Below, in pieces: positions 28,061-38,700 of a stretch of 64,000 bases of DNA. This DNA comes from Glandiceps talaboti (lineage: Eukaryota; Hemichordata; Enteropneusta; Spengelidae). The stretch is taken from contig NC_135552.1 of the NCBI RefSeq assembly GCF_964340395.1, positions 20,896,181 through 20,960,180 of the forward strand, in the 5' to 3' direction. Both the position numbers and the translations under genes were made by a program. The notes beneath the pieces are model-generated. The model did no database searches and was not told the origin of the DNA. It saw only the letters and a program-made list of their open reading frames with translations. Each line of letters starts with the position of its first letter. The first letter of the stretch is position 1.

Positions 28061-31000
28061 TGTATGCATATATGGATGGATGGCCTAGTTCAAGGCCAGG
28101 GTTTCAATCCCAAGTTCTTGCATCAGTGCTCAGACCACTAAAAGAAATGTCATCAATCCTGTGCTCACGCTATCTTTATTGCATCTACATTTCTTTAATG
28201 GATTTCCTGCAATAGGTGTTTGGTGCTAAAACAAACTAGTAAATATATCTAGGATTATTCATTTGTTATGGACCAATTCAAATATTAATGTACAAGACAA
28301 CTATTGTTCACACTTACATTGATAGATTGTAGTCTGGTTTTGAGCCAATAAACATATGTAGTTTGGGTTTAGTTCAAAATCAGTATGTCAGGCTGTGAAT
28401 TGTCAATCTGACCATCACCTGAATGGTTCGATGATAATCTAATTTAAAGCGGCCATATGGATGAGGATTGGGTATCTAATTTGGATTTTTAATTTACAAA
28501 ACAATTTGATCATGGCTTTCCACTTGAAAAATCAATGTGAAACAACACTGGCTATTAAAGTCTGTGTTTGTAACTCAATACATTGCAAAAAACTATTTAA
28601 AAAAAATAAATAATAAAACCATGTAAAAAGTTTTGTTATTGTATATACAAAAACAAATATTTTTACACATTTATTATGTTTTTGCAATTTTTTGAGTTAC
28701 AAACAAGTACTTGGCATATGTTGTTTCATGTTGAATTTTCAAGCCATGGTAAAATTTTCTTACAAAATAAAAAATCCACAATAAATACCCAATCCTCATC
28801 CTCAAAAGTATTACAAATTATGACTCTTACTTCTATTTGTATCTTTACTGCCTTACATTTACTATTACTATTACTTACCTATTTCTGTTAAGTTGAAGGT
28901 TGAAGGTTTGACCAAATCCTTCAATATGAACAATAACTTGTTCTTTTAGTTCTTGATTTGATGTTTGTTGATGAAACCTAGGATATACAAACACTTGGTC
29001 TTTTTGTAAACTTGACAAATCATTCCTCAATTCAGCTCCTACAAACAAAATAAAGCAACATAATTATAATAAAACATTGATATTAATTGCTTGAAAGTCA
29101 ACGCTTCAATGAATTCCTGAAAATATCAAGCACTGCAGTGTAAGGGAGAATAATATGTAAACCTTATTTATTCAACTTTTTGAAAAACTATTTTATTTAT
29201 TGGCATTTCAAACTTTGATGGCCCATACACAATCTATCACTCTGACCATAATCATCATATTAATACTAAGCCTAAGGTGATCTCTTTGTACATCAGTAAT
29301 ATAACCTGTACCCATTTTCAGATCTGTCACCATGGTAATACACACATGTAGGTGATCTGCACATATGATCACCATGGTAATACATGCATGTACATGATCT
29401 GTACATAAGATATATCACCATGGTAATACATGCATGTAGATGATCTGTACATAAAGATATATCACCATGGTAATACATATATGTAGATGATCTTTAACAT
29501 AAGATCTATCACTATGGTAATACATAGATGATCTGTAAAACAAGGTATATGCCTACAACACATAATCAGGTCAATAGACATGCACAGATAGTACAGCAAT
29601 TGTGTCTGCAATCCACTCTAAGATCTATGCTACAATATATAATCACACCGTGATCAACAGTACTGCAACTGTCTACAATATACACCTTTGATCGGTATTC
29701 AAATACATTTGCACCAGTGTTGCAACTGTGTCTACAATGAATCCTGACAGTGTTGCAACTGTATGCTGTAACATGCCTACCACCCACTGCATGATCAAGG
29801 AAGTGAGTAGTACATGTAGTCTTCAACAATTAGCCCTATGCCCTATGGCATATGCTTGCCTAATATTGAGACAAGCATCACTTTCATTGACTTAGAGAAA
29901 ACAAGATACAAAACGTAGGTGTAATCATAGACAGTGCCCTCCATTGTCTATGGTGTAATGTAAAGACTTGACAGTAACCTATAATGCTAATACAAGCCTT
30001 TGATTGCATTGTTCCTATACTATACCCTTGATGATAAATCAATCAGTGTTGAACAATAGTATAGAACTTTTATGAAAGCCAATGGTATGCCACTTTTGTT
30101 CACTACCAACCATGTGTAAAAACATTATGTAATACTAACAAGTTACACCCAACTATTGCATTGTGTAGAACAGGCATGACAAGTTTGTTTAATTTAGAGT
30201 TTTCTTCTGCATGGATAATATCTGAGTCATTTTCTTAGGAACTCCATGTGACAATACTCAATCAACGGTGTCCAAGTTGCCTCATTTATAATATGGACTT
30301 TTTTTTCTTTGTTTTGGGTCATTTCAGAACAAAAAGTCATGTAAAATAGTATGTAAATACAATGATTTAAGGTGTCTACCTGATAGAATATCAAATTTCA
30401 CAGAGATATGAATATCTTAAAAAGTAACATACAATCTACAAAGAGTAAAAACTAGGAATAGAGGCAATATCTAAACCTAACAAAGATGTCATTTTTAGTT
30501 GACCATCTTAGCTATCTAAGTTTACTATGCCAGGCTATCGTTTTTTTCATTATGTTCTTCACTTTCAAGGAACAACTTTGAGTTTTAGTTTTGAGTTGTT
30601 CAGTGATTTCGGGACAAGGTTTCTTCAACTTTTGCATTACAGAGCTATACCTATGATACTCCTAACCACTTTTTTAACAACCAACTTCTACTGCTGCACA
30701 GTATACTTCATCATGCATACCAAGAATAATAGGTTAGCGTTATCAGTTACTATCGGAGTATACAACATCTCCAACATCGCTGCTTCACCACCTATTATCT
30801 AACTTTGTCATTACCACTCACTACATTACCATTAACTAGATTTGAACAAAGATATTTTTCCTTGGAATGAAATTTATCCTGTTTTAAGATTCATGTACAT
30901 TGTTTGAACACAAGCTTAGAGACTTCCATTGTAATGCTAAACTGGTGTAACAATGCCACAGATTGAGGGTCATGGAATGAAACTAGTACATCTAATCTGG

Positions 31001-32313
31001 AAATGACCCACAATGGCACTTTGCGATGTGAATATTCCTAGACAAAATGGCAATGACAGACTTTAATACTACTTGAACCTTTGAATATTGCCATTTTTAT
31101 AGTCATGATAAAACCAAAAGTCTAGATATATAAGCATTCACTTTAATAACCTATAGCTGATAACTTTCATGTTCTTTCAAATTACATTGTAAATAGAAAA
31201 TTTGTAAAGCCCCTCTAAGTACCAGTACAAGTGAGTGAACTGTAAGTCATAATCAATTGTGAAAATCACAGGTACGACAAGGATGGCGAATTTGTATAAC
31301 ACTACATAGTACTATTTCAGTACATCTTTACAATAGAGGTGGGGTGGGCAAAGCTACAATGTGGTACTTTGTTAGAGGGTTAAGCCCACAGGAATAGAGA
31401 AAATTGCCTAACAGATAATACTATTGTGAATAATAAGTATAGTATTGAAAGCTGACTGGCCATACTTTCAGTCATCTGAAAATGTACCTTTTGTTTATCT
31501 GCGTTGTTTTTGTTTAATCCTATTGTTCAAATCATGTTCTACACAAAGAACATAATAAATAGTATAGAGTTAGAAGAAAGAAAACTGCACTGACATTCTT
31601 TCAAAAGAAAACGAAGGAGATCAATAACTTTAAGTCGCTTATCCTGGGTGGGGTTCACGACTGTTTAAATTCCACTATAAAGTTTACAATTTATAGAAAC
31701 CGTAACAGTGTGTTATTTAACGTAACATGTAGTTTTTGACGAATAAATTGATAATTGAAAGTTTCATGTTTTACGCTTTATAATTGAGAATTATCCGAAA
31801 TGGTACCTCAACACTATAGCCTTTACACACCCGGTTACCCACGTTCGGTAATTTATGAAATGCATAACATTTTGTCACTCACACCTTTGAAGTTTTCCAC
31901 TTGAGCGCTGATGTGTAATGAAAGTTTCTCGTACTATCGTGTGTGTGGTGGCTAACAGTAAAATTACATATTGTGTGTCGTGAATTACAATCAAGGAACA
32001 TGAAAGTTGATTTTCGAAAGAGAGAATTCGTGCACTAATCCACATTTTAACACCTAATTTTTTTTTGGTTTATGGGCTAGCAAAATTCACATTTTTTGCT
32101 TCGTGTGTCATTACCAGTGTAAGCAAAGTAGCAGACCCGTACCACTAGTACAGTACTCAGTAGTAGCTTGTGTCAACCGAACTTACACGAGTTTCTTGCC
32201 ACTTTCAAAAAGTAAATGAAGTAACGTTAGTTCTTTAACCAAAATGTTGACTTACCTGAAATCAGGGTCATACAAATGATGCCAATCCACAAATAAGCAA
32301 CAGTTTTGGCCAT
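856..32313 (-). CDS. ADAM-like / giant mucin / FAM171-like chimeric transmembrane-type protein, partial at the left edge
   Basis: Coding exons, 5' to 3' on the minus strand: 32256-32313, 28879-29038, 23696-23759, 23452-23534, 22433-22505, 21979-22045, 20863-20894, 20634-20699, 20381-20455, 20015-20181, 19474-19552, 19089-19191, 18506-18554, 17855-17957, 16128-16199, 15785-15874, 15261-15341, 14934-14984, 14065-14128, 13704-13815, 13024-13134, 12781-12865, 1783-12196, 1391-1474, 856-1182. Phases agree at every join, giving 4,223 residues so far. MAKTVAYLWIGIICMTLIS is a signal peptide. An ADAM propeptide follows (HCFYQGQ motif near residue 121), then a furin-type RRVKR at 178-182 and a reprolysin fold. 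The zinc motif reads HQIANNLGIHD at 324-334 instead of HExxHxxGxxH. Disintegrin (from about 400, with RESTNECDL) and cysteine-rich domains end at LCLNAECIDV (616-625). Then come mucin to about 4009 and a FAM171-like domain. The transmembrane helix and tail are presumably beyond the edge. Seen: exons and motifs. Known: ADAMs act in shedding and adhesion. Inferred: a non-catalytic, heavily O-glycosylated adhesion or barrier protein. Confidence 0.88.
1283..1372. repeat. Short minisatellite in intron 24
   Basis: About four imperfect copies of a 20-25 base unit containing GTGATGCATAGTATG, just upstream (genome sense) of exon 24. Confidence 0.7.
1783..12196 (-). CDS. Exon 23 of the ADAM-mucin-FAM171 gene: single 10,414-base exon
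   Basis: The exon starts after a TTTTTTACAG acceptor at 12197-12198 with LCLNAEC, the last disulfide element of an ADAM cysteine-rich domain. It stays open for 3,471 codons and ends in the FAM171-like domain at a GTAGG donor (1781-1782). Layout by coding order: unique Ser/Thr/Pro-rich lead (12160-11880); 57-bp repeat block (about 11878-6092); unique Ser/Thr/Pro-rich part with a polyproline run of two six-proline blocks (about 5775-5815); degenerate 30-bp repeats (about 4480-2260); linker; FAM171-like strands from about 2012. The region between LCLNAEC and the FAM171 part has no cysteine that I noticed, which fits an extended O-glycosylated stalk. Because both conserved ends lie in one uninterrupted frame, the fusion does not depend on predicted splicing. 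Confidence 0.92.
2260..4480 (-). repeat. Degenerate coding repeat, 30-bp unit (10 residues), Thr-rich
   Basis: Coding-strand units resemble TTLAATTTQS, with many substitutions (TTQVATTTQP, TTEDETTTQS). This is an older, more diverged mucin array than the 57-bp block, in the same exon and frame. The low-complexity antisense strand is also open, which is a by-product of the repeat. Confidence 0.85.
6092..11878 (-). repeat. Coding minisatellite, 57-bp unit (19 residues), about 101 copies
   Basis: The consensus unit is ATTKSSQTTAQGQTTSQPD. Nine of 19 positions are Thr or Ser, four are Gln, and Lys and Asp are single. Variants recur: KSSETTAQ, TLLQTTAQR, AQR/AQG/AQA, and TTLQ or SLQ. The array is about 5.8 kb, so about 101 units. 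One unit near 10585-10600 lacks one codon but keeps the frame. Units are close to identical at DNA level, implying recent homogenisation by unequal exchange or slippage. The count in this assembly should be treated as approximate. Confidence 0.95.
13365..13515. repeat. Intronic minisatellite, about 27-bp unit
   Basis: Five to six near-identical copies of a unit containing CAGCTGTACTGTGACAGAAC in the intron between exons 20 and 21. No coding role seen. Confidence 0.85.
15420..15770. repeat. Intronic minisatellite, about 20-bp unit
   Basis: About 17 imperfect copies of a unit like GTAACAGTTGAAATGATTGA / ATAACAGTTCAAGTGATTGA, between exons 16 and 17. Confidence 0.85.
16225..16415. repeat. Three-copy intronic tandem repeat
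   Basis: Three copies of a unit of about 65 bp that includes CACTGTCAAATAACAAGTAAC and GGTTGGATTTCAGTGCTAGC, in the intron between exons 14 and 15. Confidence 0.85.
16655..17800. repeat. 67-bp intronic minisatellite, about 17 copies
   Basis: The unit contains AAATAAGTCTGACTGGACTT and TCCTTTAAGTTGATAGCAGT. The period measured between successive GCAGTAATCAA cores is 67 bp. The array lies between exons 14 and 15. Copies are nearly identical, with a few recurring variants such as AAAGGCAC versus AAAGGTAG. Confidence 0.93.
19310..19510. repeat. Tandem duplication spanning the exon 11 splice donor
   Basis: The real exon 11 ends at 19474, with the donor at 19472-19473. The last about 35 exon bases plus the donor recur 96 bp away, giving a perfect decoy donor at 19376-19377. 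Two half-similar units (near 19331 and 19427) alternate with them. All lie downstream of, or at, the true junction in transcription sense. Confidence 0.8.
19575..19765. repeat. Intronic minisatellite, about 31-bp unit
   Basis: About five copies of a unit containing ATTTGTTGTCATAGTGA and ATCATTGATTG, between exons 10 and 11. Confidence 0.8.
21745..21895. repeat. Intronic minisatellite, about 25-bp unit
   Basis: About five copies of CAGTGAGCTGTAGATAACAG-like units in the intron between exons 6 and 7. Confidence 0.8.
22781..23100. mobile_element. Inverted-repeat non-autonomous DNA transposon (MITE), copy A
   Basis: The ends are inverted complements: left GATACAACCATACAGAAACC, right GGTTTCTGCATGGTTGTATC. 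The interior matches the element at 54105-54507 for most of its length (shared CTTAAAGTGTAGCATG and CATGCAGGCACC-like blocks). It has no open reading frame of note. It sits in the intron between exons 4 and 5. Confidence 0.8.
27911..28080. repeat. (ATGT)n / (GT)n / (AT)n compound microsatellite
   Basis: A long tetranucleotide ATGT run, interrupted by GT and TA dinucleotide runs and ending in ATGG units, in intron 2. Short Met-Tyr-Val-Cys reading frames here are artefacts of the repeat. Confidence 0.95.
28459..28801. mobile_element. Foldback element with about 130-bp inverted arms
   Basis: Left arm 28459-28592 starts GGATGAGGATTGGGTAT. Right arm 28678-28801 is its imperfect reverse complement, ending ATACCCAATCCTCATCC. 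A spacer of about 85 bp separates them. It looks like an old foldback or MITE insertion lying about 80 bp from exon 2. Confidence 0.75.
29039..32255 (-). other. Intron 1 of the ADAM-mucin-FAM171 gene (3.2 kb)
   Basis: No exon-like sequence recognised apart from repeats: 29320-29530 (about 48-50 bp units with ATCACCATGGTAATACAT) and 29560-29800 (loosely repeated CAACTGTGTCTACAAT). The rest shows nothing I can name. Confidence 0.6.
29320..29530. repeat. Intronic minisatellite, about 50-bp unit
   Basis: Four to five copies containing CACCATGGTAATACATGCAT and GATGATCTGTACATAAGATA. Confidence 0.85.
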
Positions 32314-32725
32314 TATCTCCAAACTGATGTAAATAACTATAATATTCACAGATGGTAGACTTGTAATCTCAACATATCAGTAGGAGAAACTTGGACACTA
32401 CATTCCAGGCCCAACCTGAGGAAGTTACTCGTAACGAAAAAAGCGGGTGTGTTGGTGAGTGGGAGGAGCTTACAATTGGGCAGGGCAGGGTCAAGTGTCA
32501 AAGGGACAACTCCATTCCTTCTATTCTCTAATTGTAAATAGTGTCAAAATAATAATTCGTAAAGATCCAGAACAAATCAAATATCTGTATTAAGTTTTAA
32601 TTGTTCCATACACGCCATTTCACTAAAATAGAACCTGAAATAATTCACTGGACATCGACTTGAAACCCGAGGGACGCAGTGTTACCTATAATATAATGGT
32701 ATATACTGGTGGCGGGATATTCAAG
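32314..32725. promoter_or_regulatory. Divergent promoter between the ADAM-mucin gene and GTF3C4
   Basis: The two start codons are 412 bp apart, head-to-head. I see no convincing TATA box. The GTF3C4 start codon lies in CAAGATGGCTGCC, which matches the core of the YY1 motif (AAGATGGC) often found at the start of housekeeping genes. Shared regulation is inferred from distance only. Confidence 0.55.
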
Positions 32726-35700
32726 ATGGCTGCCCCCACAGTATCGAATGCCGTCCAACTGTCTCATGCAATTTGTGGTTCAGAAGTGCTTTGTTGGTCA
32801 CCAGAACACAAAATAGCTGTGGCTACAGATAGATGCGTGTACATAATGGTAGGGAAATTTCATATATTTTTCTTCCAAAATGTCAACATACCTGACAGTG
32901 AGGCAAAAATAGTTCTGGTGTAGTGACGAGCATTACGACGAGTGTGCCTATGCATTTATACTGCTTGCATAATAATAAGTCGTCCCTTGTTTCTCCGAAC
33001 GCGTGCACCGTCTGCAAGCTGGACTATAGTAGTGTGTCATATGTGTTGGTGACACTAGCCTGGAAGATGCAGGCGTTGCTTCCGATATGCCAGAGTTAAG
33101 TTATGATGTAGAGATATGTCAGAGTTAAGTTATGATGTAGAGATGTATGTCAGAGTAAGTTATGATGTAGTCTATTGTAGAGATATGTCAGAGTAAATTA
33201 TGATGTAGAGATATGTCAGAGTTAGTTCAGTTATGCTGTAGACGTCTGTCTGTGGGTGACTTGCACATCAAGTTAAAAAAAAACCACAGTGATTGTGAAG
33301 ATTTACAGTTATTTTGATATTTTGGTTGCGGTGTTGCTTTCAGTCTCTAGTTAGAAAATGTTCAGAAAAGAAATGTACAATATGCCCAGCAACAAGACCA
33401 CAGCCATAGCAACATCCAAATAATGGTGTATGTTACAAAGGTAGCCATGCAATGTAGCCTTTGCCTTATATTGTTTTATTATACCATTGATTGGTGGCAC
33501 AGATCTAGTGATGTATGACGATGTAAATGTTACTGTGCAGTTATTGTTGATAACTCTTTCTGTTTTGAAAAAAAAAAACACTTCACATTTTAGGACCTGC
33601 AGTGTTCTCCCCAAGATACAAGCAAGTCATTTACATTTGCTAAATCAGTGATTGCGTCCCCAAAAAGCAGACTGGACTTTGATATTGATATCTCTGAAGA
33701 TAAAGTGTTGAAGCAGATTGATTTCCAACCATGTGGTAAGAAACATTGAATTGTTTCCATGGTTTCATACCTGCACTGCTGTTAACAGTACTCAACTATA
33801 AACACATGATAGCCGTACAAATATGCTATGTATTTTTTGCCATGTTATAAACTTCTACTCTTTCATGTGGTCCCTTAGTGTTGCACACATATAGTATTTA
33901 TTAGCTCCCTCAACAGAGCCCAGAGGGGGCTATATAACAATGACCCATGTCTCCTGTCTGTCCATGAACACAGAAGACTTGTTATTTTTAAAAAGAAAGA
34001 TGCAGATTGAATATAATTGATTGTAAACCACAGTCTGAAATCTGTCACATGTACAAAGACTTAGGTGCACCAACAATGTTCATGTGTTACATTGTAATGT
34101 GCAAAGATACATTTACTTGCAAGTGAGTAAGTTTCTCTATAACCATTACTTGAACTGCTGTAGTGTCACCCTAGTAGTAGTAAACTGTATTAAAAAACAG
34201 GATTACCAAGAAACAAAAAACAACAACTGATTTCCACCTGGGCTGTGTTATCACTTACGTGGAAGACGGGCAAAGATAGTTTTATGTTGAAACAGGAAAA
34301 CAGATTATAATGATTAAAAATGGTCCTCCTTCAGATGTTCCATAAGCTTACTATTCTTGGATAACTTATTGTGTTTCAGAAGCCTTAACTAATCTGATGA
34401 CAGACCCTACCTTGACACCAGACATTAGAAGTGATGAAGTCTCCACGGGGATGAAAATGGTGAAATGGTCACCGTTAGAGTGTGATCATCTTGGCAGGTA
34501 CATACTAGTACTTAGTTCACTGTAAACTTTGTAGTGTTAACATCTAGACAGACACAGACTTATAATAATTCACTGCAAACTTTGTAGTGTTAACACCTTG
34601 GCAGGTACAGACTATATTCACTGTAATGTCTGTAAATTCTGTTGTGTTTACTCCCAGACTTGGTTCTTGTATTTTTCAGAAGTGTCATAAGTTACCTCAC
34701 TTTGGACCACCATTTAATGATTTACAAACATGGTAGAGGTCTACAATGGGATGAGGTAAGGACATGTTCATTTACATACTATGTACATCTGTGTATACCA
34801 TCACAATGGTAAACCATAGAAGTTGGAATTCTGTGGGTAAACATACTACGTACCTGTATATACATATACAACTATCACAATGGTATACATACTGCACCCC
34901 TCTATGTACTACTATCACAATGGTATACATATTACACTTGCATTTATACCACAATTGGTGTTACTTTGCTGGTTATTTAAATGTTTTGAGTCACCTGAGG
35001 AAGTGTAAAATAAGAGTGACCCTATTTTTTTCTGTTTCTCATTCCCCAGCCAACTCAAATTTTCAGCTCCGACATCAAAATAGAACAATATTTTTATTTG
35101 CACCTGCCCTTAATATTTTGTTGAAAAGCGCCCTCTCTGGCAATAATAAGCATGTGTCTGGACTGTCAATGTCATCTAGTCATGGTCGCGATGACGACAC
35201 TTGTTCACGAACAGAGCATTTTTTTTCCTGACAGAAGTTTTTCATATTAATGGTATAAATTAATGTGACACACAGTAGAATCATTTGACACCTGGGTGTT
35301 ACAGGTTTTTACAGGTTTGCCTTACTGCAACCCCCTCCTCCATTCATTATCATTGCAGGTTGCTGATCTATCTAAGTTATTGAATCAGAAACTTAAAGAT
35401 GACAATTTTGAATACCAGAACTGTATATCTCCAGTAACAGTAAATGCAATCACACCTGGTGTAAAGACCAACGAGTATATGTATGCAACTTACAAGAAAA
35501 GACTTTATATGCTAGCAACTGTTGCTATGGACTGGTCAGATGTTTACACTGAAGAAACTAATTACACTTGCACTAGATTGCAATCAGAAGAGCAAAGTGA
35601 AAGGGAGGTAGATATTGAGAAGAAGAAGAGGAAGTTGGAAAAACACACTACAAACTTTGTACTACTATTTACTCTTATGAAGAGTGGACATATAGTTGTT

Positions 35701-38700
35701 TGGAAATTTATAACTCCAGTTGTGTCCGAGTAAGTAAAATGATATGATAGCCAGTTAAGTTTGAATTTCTTATCCCTTCACTGCACCATGATAAGTAATA
35801 TGGTAGCTAGTCAAGTTTGACTTAATCTCTCCACTTCACCATGGTAAGTTATATGATAGCTAGTGTGTGAGTAATTGTGATTTTTTCCCCAGTGACAATT
35901 GTGTTAGTAAGGGCTATGTTATCAGATGTTTTGAATCATAATGGTATAATGTTATGTATTAATTAAAGAGAAGAACATCTCGCATAATGAAAAGTAATGA
36001 TACTGCTGTTTTTGATGTGAACTCTGGTATCAAACCTCTCATCATCATATTGCCTTTCTCTCTCATTAGGGGATGTGTCAGTGTTCATAGAGTTATCAAA
36101 TCTGATTTTGACTCCCCATCAACAATATCTTGGTGTCGCAAAAATGACCATGGTCAACCATCACACCACAGTGGTCAATATAAGAAAGACTTCAGCCAAT
36201 CATCAGATCAGAATGGTGAGTATAAGAATGACCACAGCCAATCATCAGATCAGAATAGTTAGTATACGAGTGACCACAGCCAATCATCAGATCAGATTGG
36301 TGATTATAAGGATGGCCAAGGCCAATCATCAGATCATCAGATCAGAATGGTAAGTATAAGAATAACCACAGCCAATCATCAAAGCACAGCCAAACATCAC
36401 ACCATAGTGGTCCATATAAGAATGTCAATCACCTGATCAGAATGGTTGGTATAAGAATGACCACAGCCAACCATCAGACCTTGTGACAATTATGTGTAAA
36501 ATGGCCGGAACCTCAGGAACTGGATTATGGTATATTTATTTATATGTCATAAAATGCCAGCATGACATATTGTGTTGGTAATTTCTCATTGTCCTTAAAT
36601 TGACAGGGCTACTAGCTGTTGGCGATGCTTCTGGACAAGTGTGTGTTTGGTATCTCAATGTTGATAATGAAGTCACCAGTAGAAGTTCACTAATGGTGTG
36701 CCCAGACAAGGATTTATTATTACCTGACATGATAGCCATGCAATATCAGGTTAGTCAAATAACTTAAAAATATTCAAATCAAAATAAGACATTATTACAG
36801 TACACTTATAGTGGTCTGGTGTTTTAGTTCAAATAAAGGGGACTTTGAACTCTGTTTTGACTGAAGTATATAATTAGATACCCTTCTCAAAGTAAAAAAC
36901 AAAACATATTCAGCATAGTGTGAAATATTATATTTTACATTCTTAGAGTGAATACATCCATCAATATAGTATAGTGTGAAATATTATATTTTACATTCTT
37001 AGAGTGAATACATCCATCAATACAGTATAGAGTGAAATATTATATTTTACATTCTTAGAGTGAATACATCCATCAATACAGCATAGTGTGAAATATTATA
37101 TTTTACATTCTTAGAGTGAATATACATCCATTTATTGAGCTTGCGTAACATCGTGAGAATATCCCTTCATAGCCAATAGTTCACTCGATCTCTACAACAC
37201 CTTACCTGACACCTGGGTTTGTAACACTGTATTATTAGATATAAAACTGTTATACCATGGCATTCAATATCTATGTTCATAAACATCACAATAACTTATC
37301 AAAGAACAAAGACAGATTCCCTTCTATTTTTAATAACATAAACCATTCAAAAGATATTGAGATATTTGAAAATAAATATTGACATCACTATAAGTATCTT
37401 TCCAGACAAACAAATTGTAACGTCTTCTGTAGGTGAATAAAGCAAAATACCTAAATGTGGGAAATGAGGTTCACAAAAGGTCATTAACTTTGCTCTGTTC
37501 TGTTATTTTGTTGCAGGTGGATGAACATATCTACATCATGTCAGTGACCAAAGGTTGTTATCTGATGGCATTTATGTTGAAAATTGTTGACAATAATATT
37601 ATTATACTGAACAAGTGTATACCAGCATCAGTTCACCCAATGTCTATAACAGGTAGGTAGAAGTATATACCAGCATAAGTTCACCCAATGTCTATAACAG
37701 GTAGGTAGAAGTATATACCAGCATCAGTTCACCCAATGTCTATAACAGGTAGGTAGAAGTATATACCAGCATCAGTTCACCCAATGTCTATAACAGGTAG
37801 GTAGAAGTGTATACCAGCATCAGTTCACCCAATGTCTATAACAGGTAGGTAGAAGTGTATACCAGCATCAGTTCACCCAATGTCTATAACAGGTAGGTAG
37901 AAGTGTATACCAGCATCAGTTCACCCAATGTCTATAACAGGTAGGTAGAAGTGTATACCAGCATCAGTTCACCCAATGTCTATAACAGTAGGTAGACATA
38001 GCAAGTGTATACCAATATCACTTCACTGTCATGTCAGGGATATCCTGCAAGGGTTCATGGGAAAACATGATGACATCACATTTAATACCACAATCATTTT
38101 GTCGTGACAAATACAAAGATTGTCTGTCAACCAGTGTGTATAGTTCTCTGAAAATTGATTGTAATGGAAAACATACTTTGTATTCATTTGTAGGTTTATC
38201 ATTTAGACATAACTTGATACTTACAAGTAGTACAGATGGAACAGTAAACAAGACAGTGGTGGAAATAGACAACTCAAGTAAGTACATGTATATAATCTGT
38301 AACCCCATAAAATAAGTGCAGTCAATTATGACTGTAATACTCCCCACATGATAATGATTTTAACTTTTTATTGCCAAGTTTGTGACATAAAGTATTACTT
38401 AACTATCCACTAAATATAAACTTAGCACAAATGATGCTTTGATCATAAATCGATATCAACACTAGTTTGCATATCAGAAAAACTGTGGGGGGGGGGGGGA
38501 GGGGGTAATGGTACCCCTGGTAAAACAACTTTAGTAGTCAGAATAATTTATTCCCTGTGTACAATGACAGACCCCACAGTTGCTATGAATTGCCATGCAT
38601 AGGTGATGTAAGAAAAATATGGTCTGAATGTGAAAGCATTGGCACTTCCCACAGACATATAGCAAGCATGCAGTGTAGCCCTGTTTCTTAGTCCCAAACC

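Larger units (their letters stand above)
23760..28878 (-). other. Intron 2 of the ADAM-mucin-FAM171 gene (5.1 kb)
   Basis: No coding exon is recognisable here. Contents noted: a duplicated block of about 45 bp (ACACCATGGTAATTTAATT at 24051 and 24108), a higher-GC patch at about 26100-26340 of unknown nature, the ATGT microsatellite and the 28459-28801 foldback listed separately. The remainder looks like ordinary AT-rich intron. Confidence 0.6.

Noticed and set aside
28090..28130. tRNA-like GGTTTCAATCCC box
   Set aside because: No matching A box, acceptor stem or cloverleaf could be found around it.
27850..28215. 121-codon and 87-codon MYVCMYVC frames
   Set aside because: Translation of an ATGT microsatellite.
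1783..32313. Two separate genes (ADAM and FAM171) side by side
   Set aside because: The ADAM C-terminal cysteines and FAM171 N-terminal strands are in one uninterrupted 3,471-codon frame, so separation would need a promoter and terminator inside an open exon.
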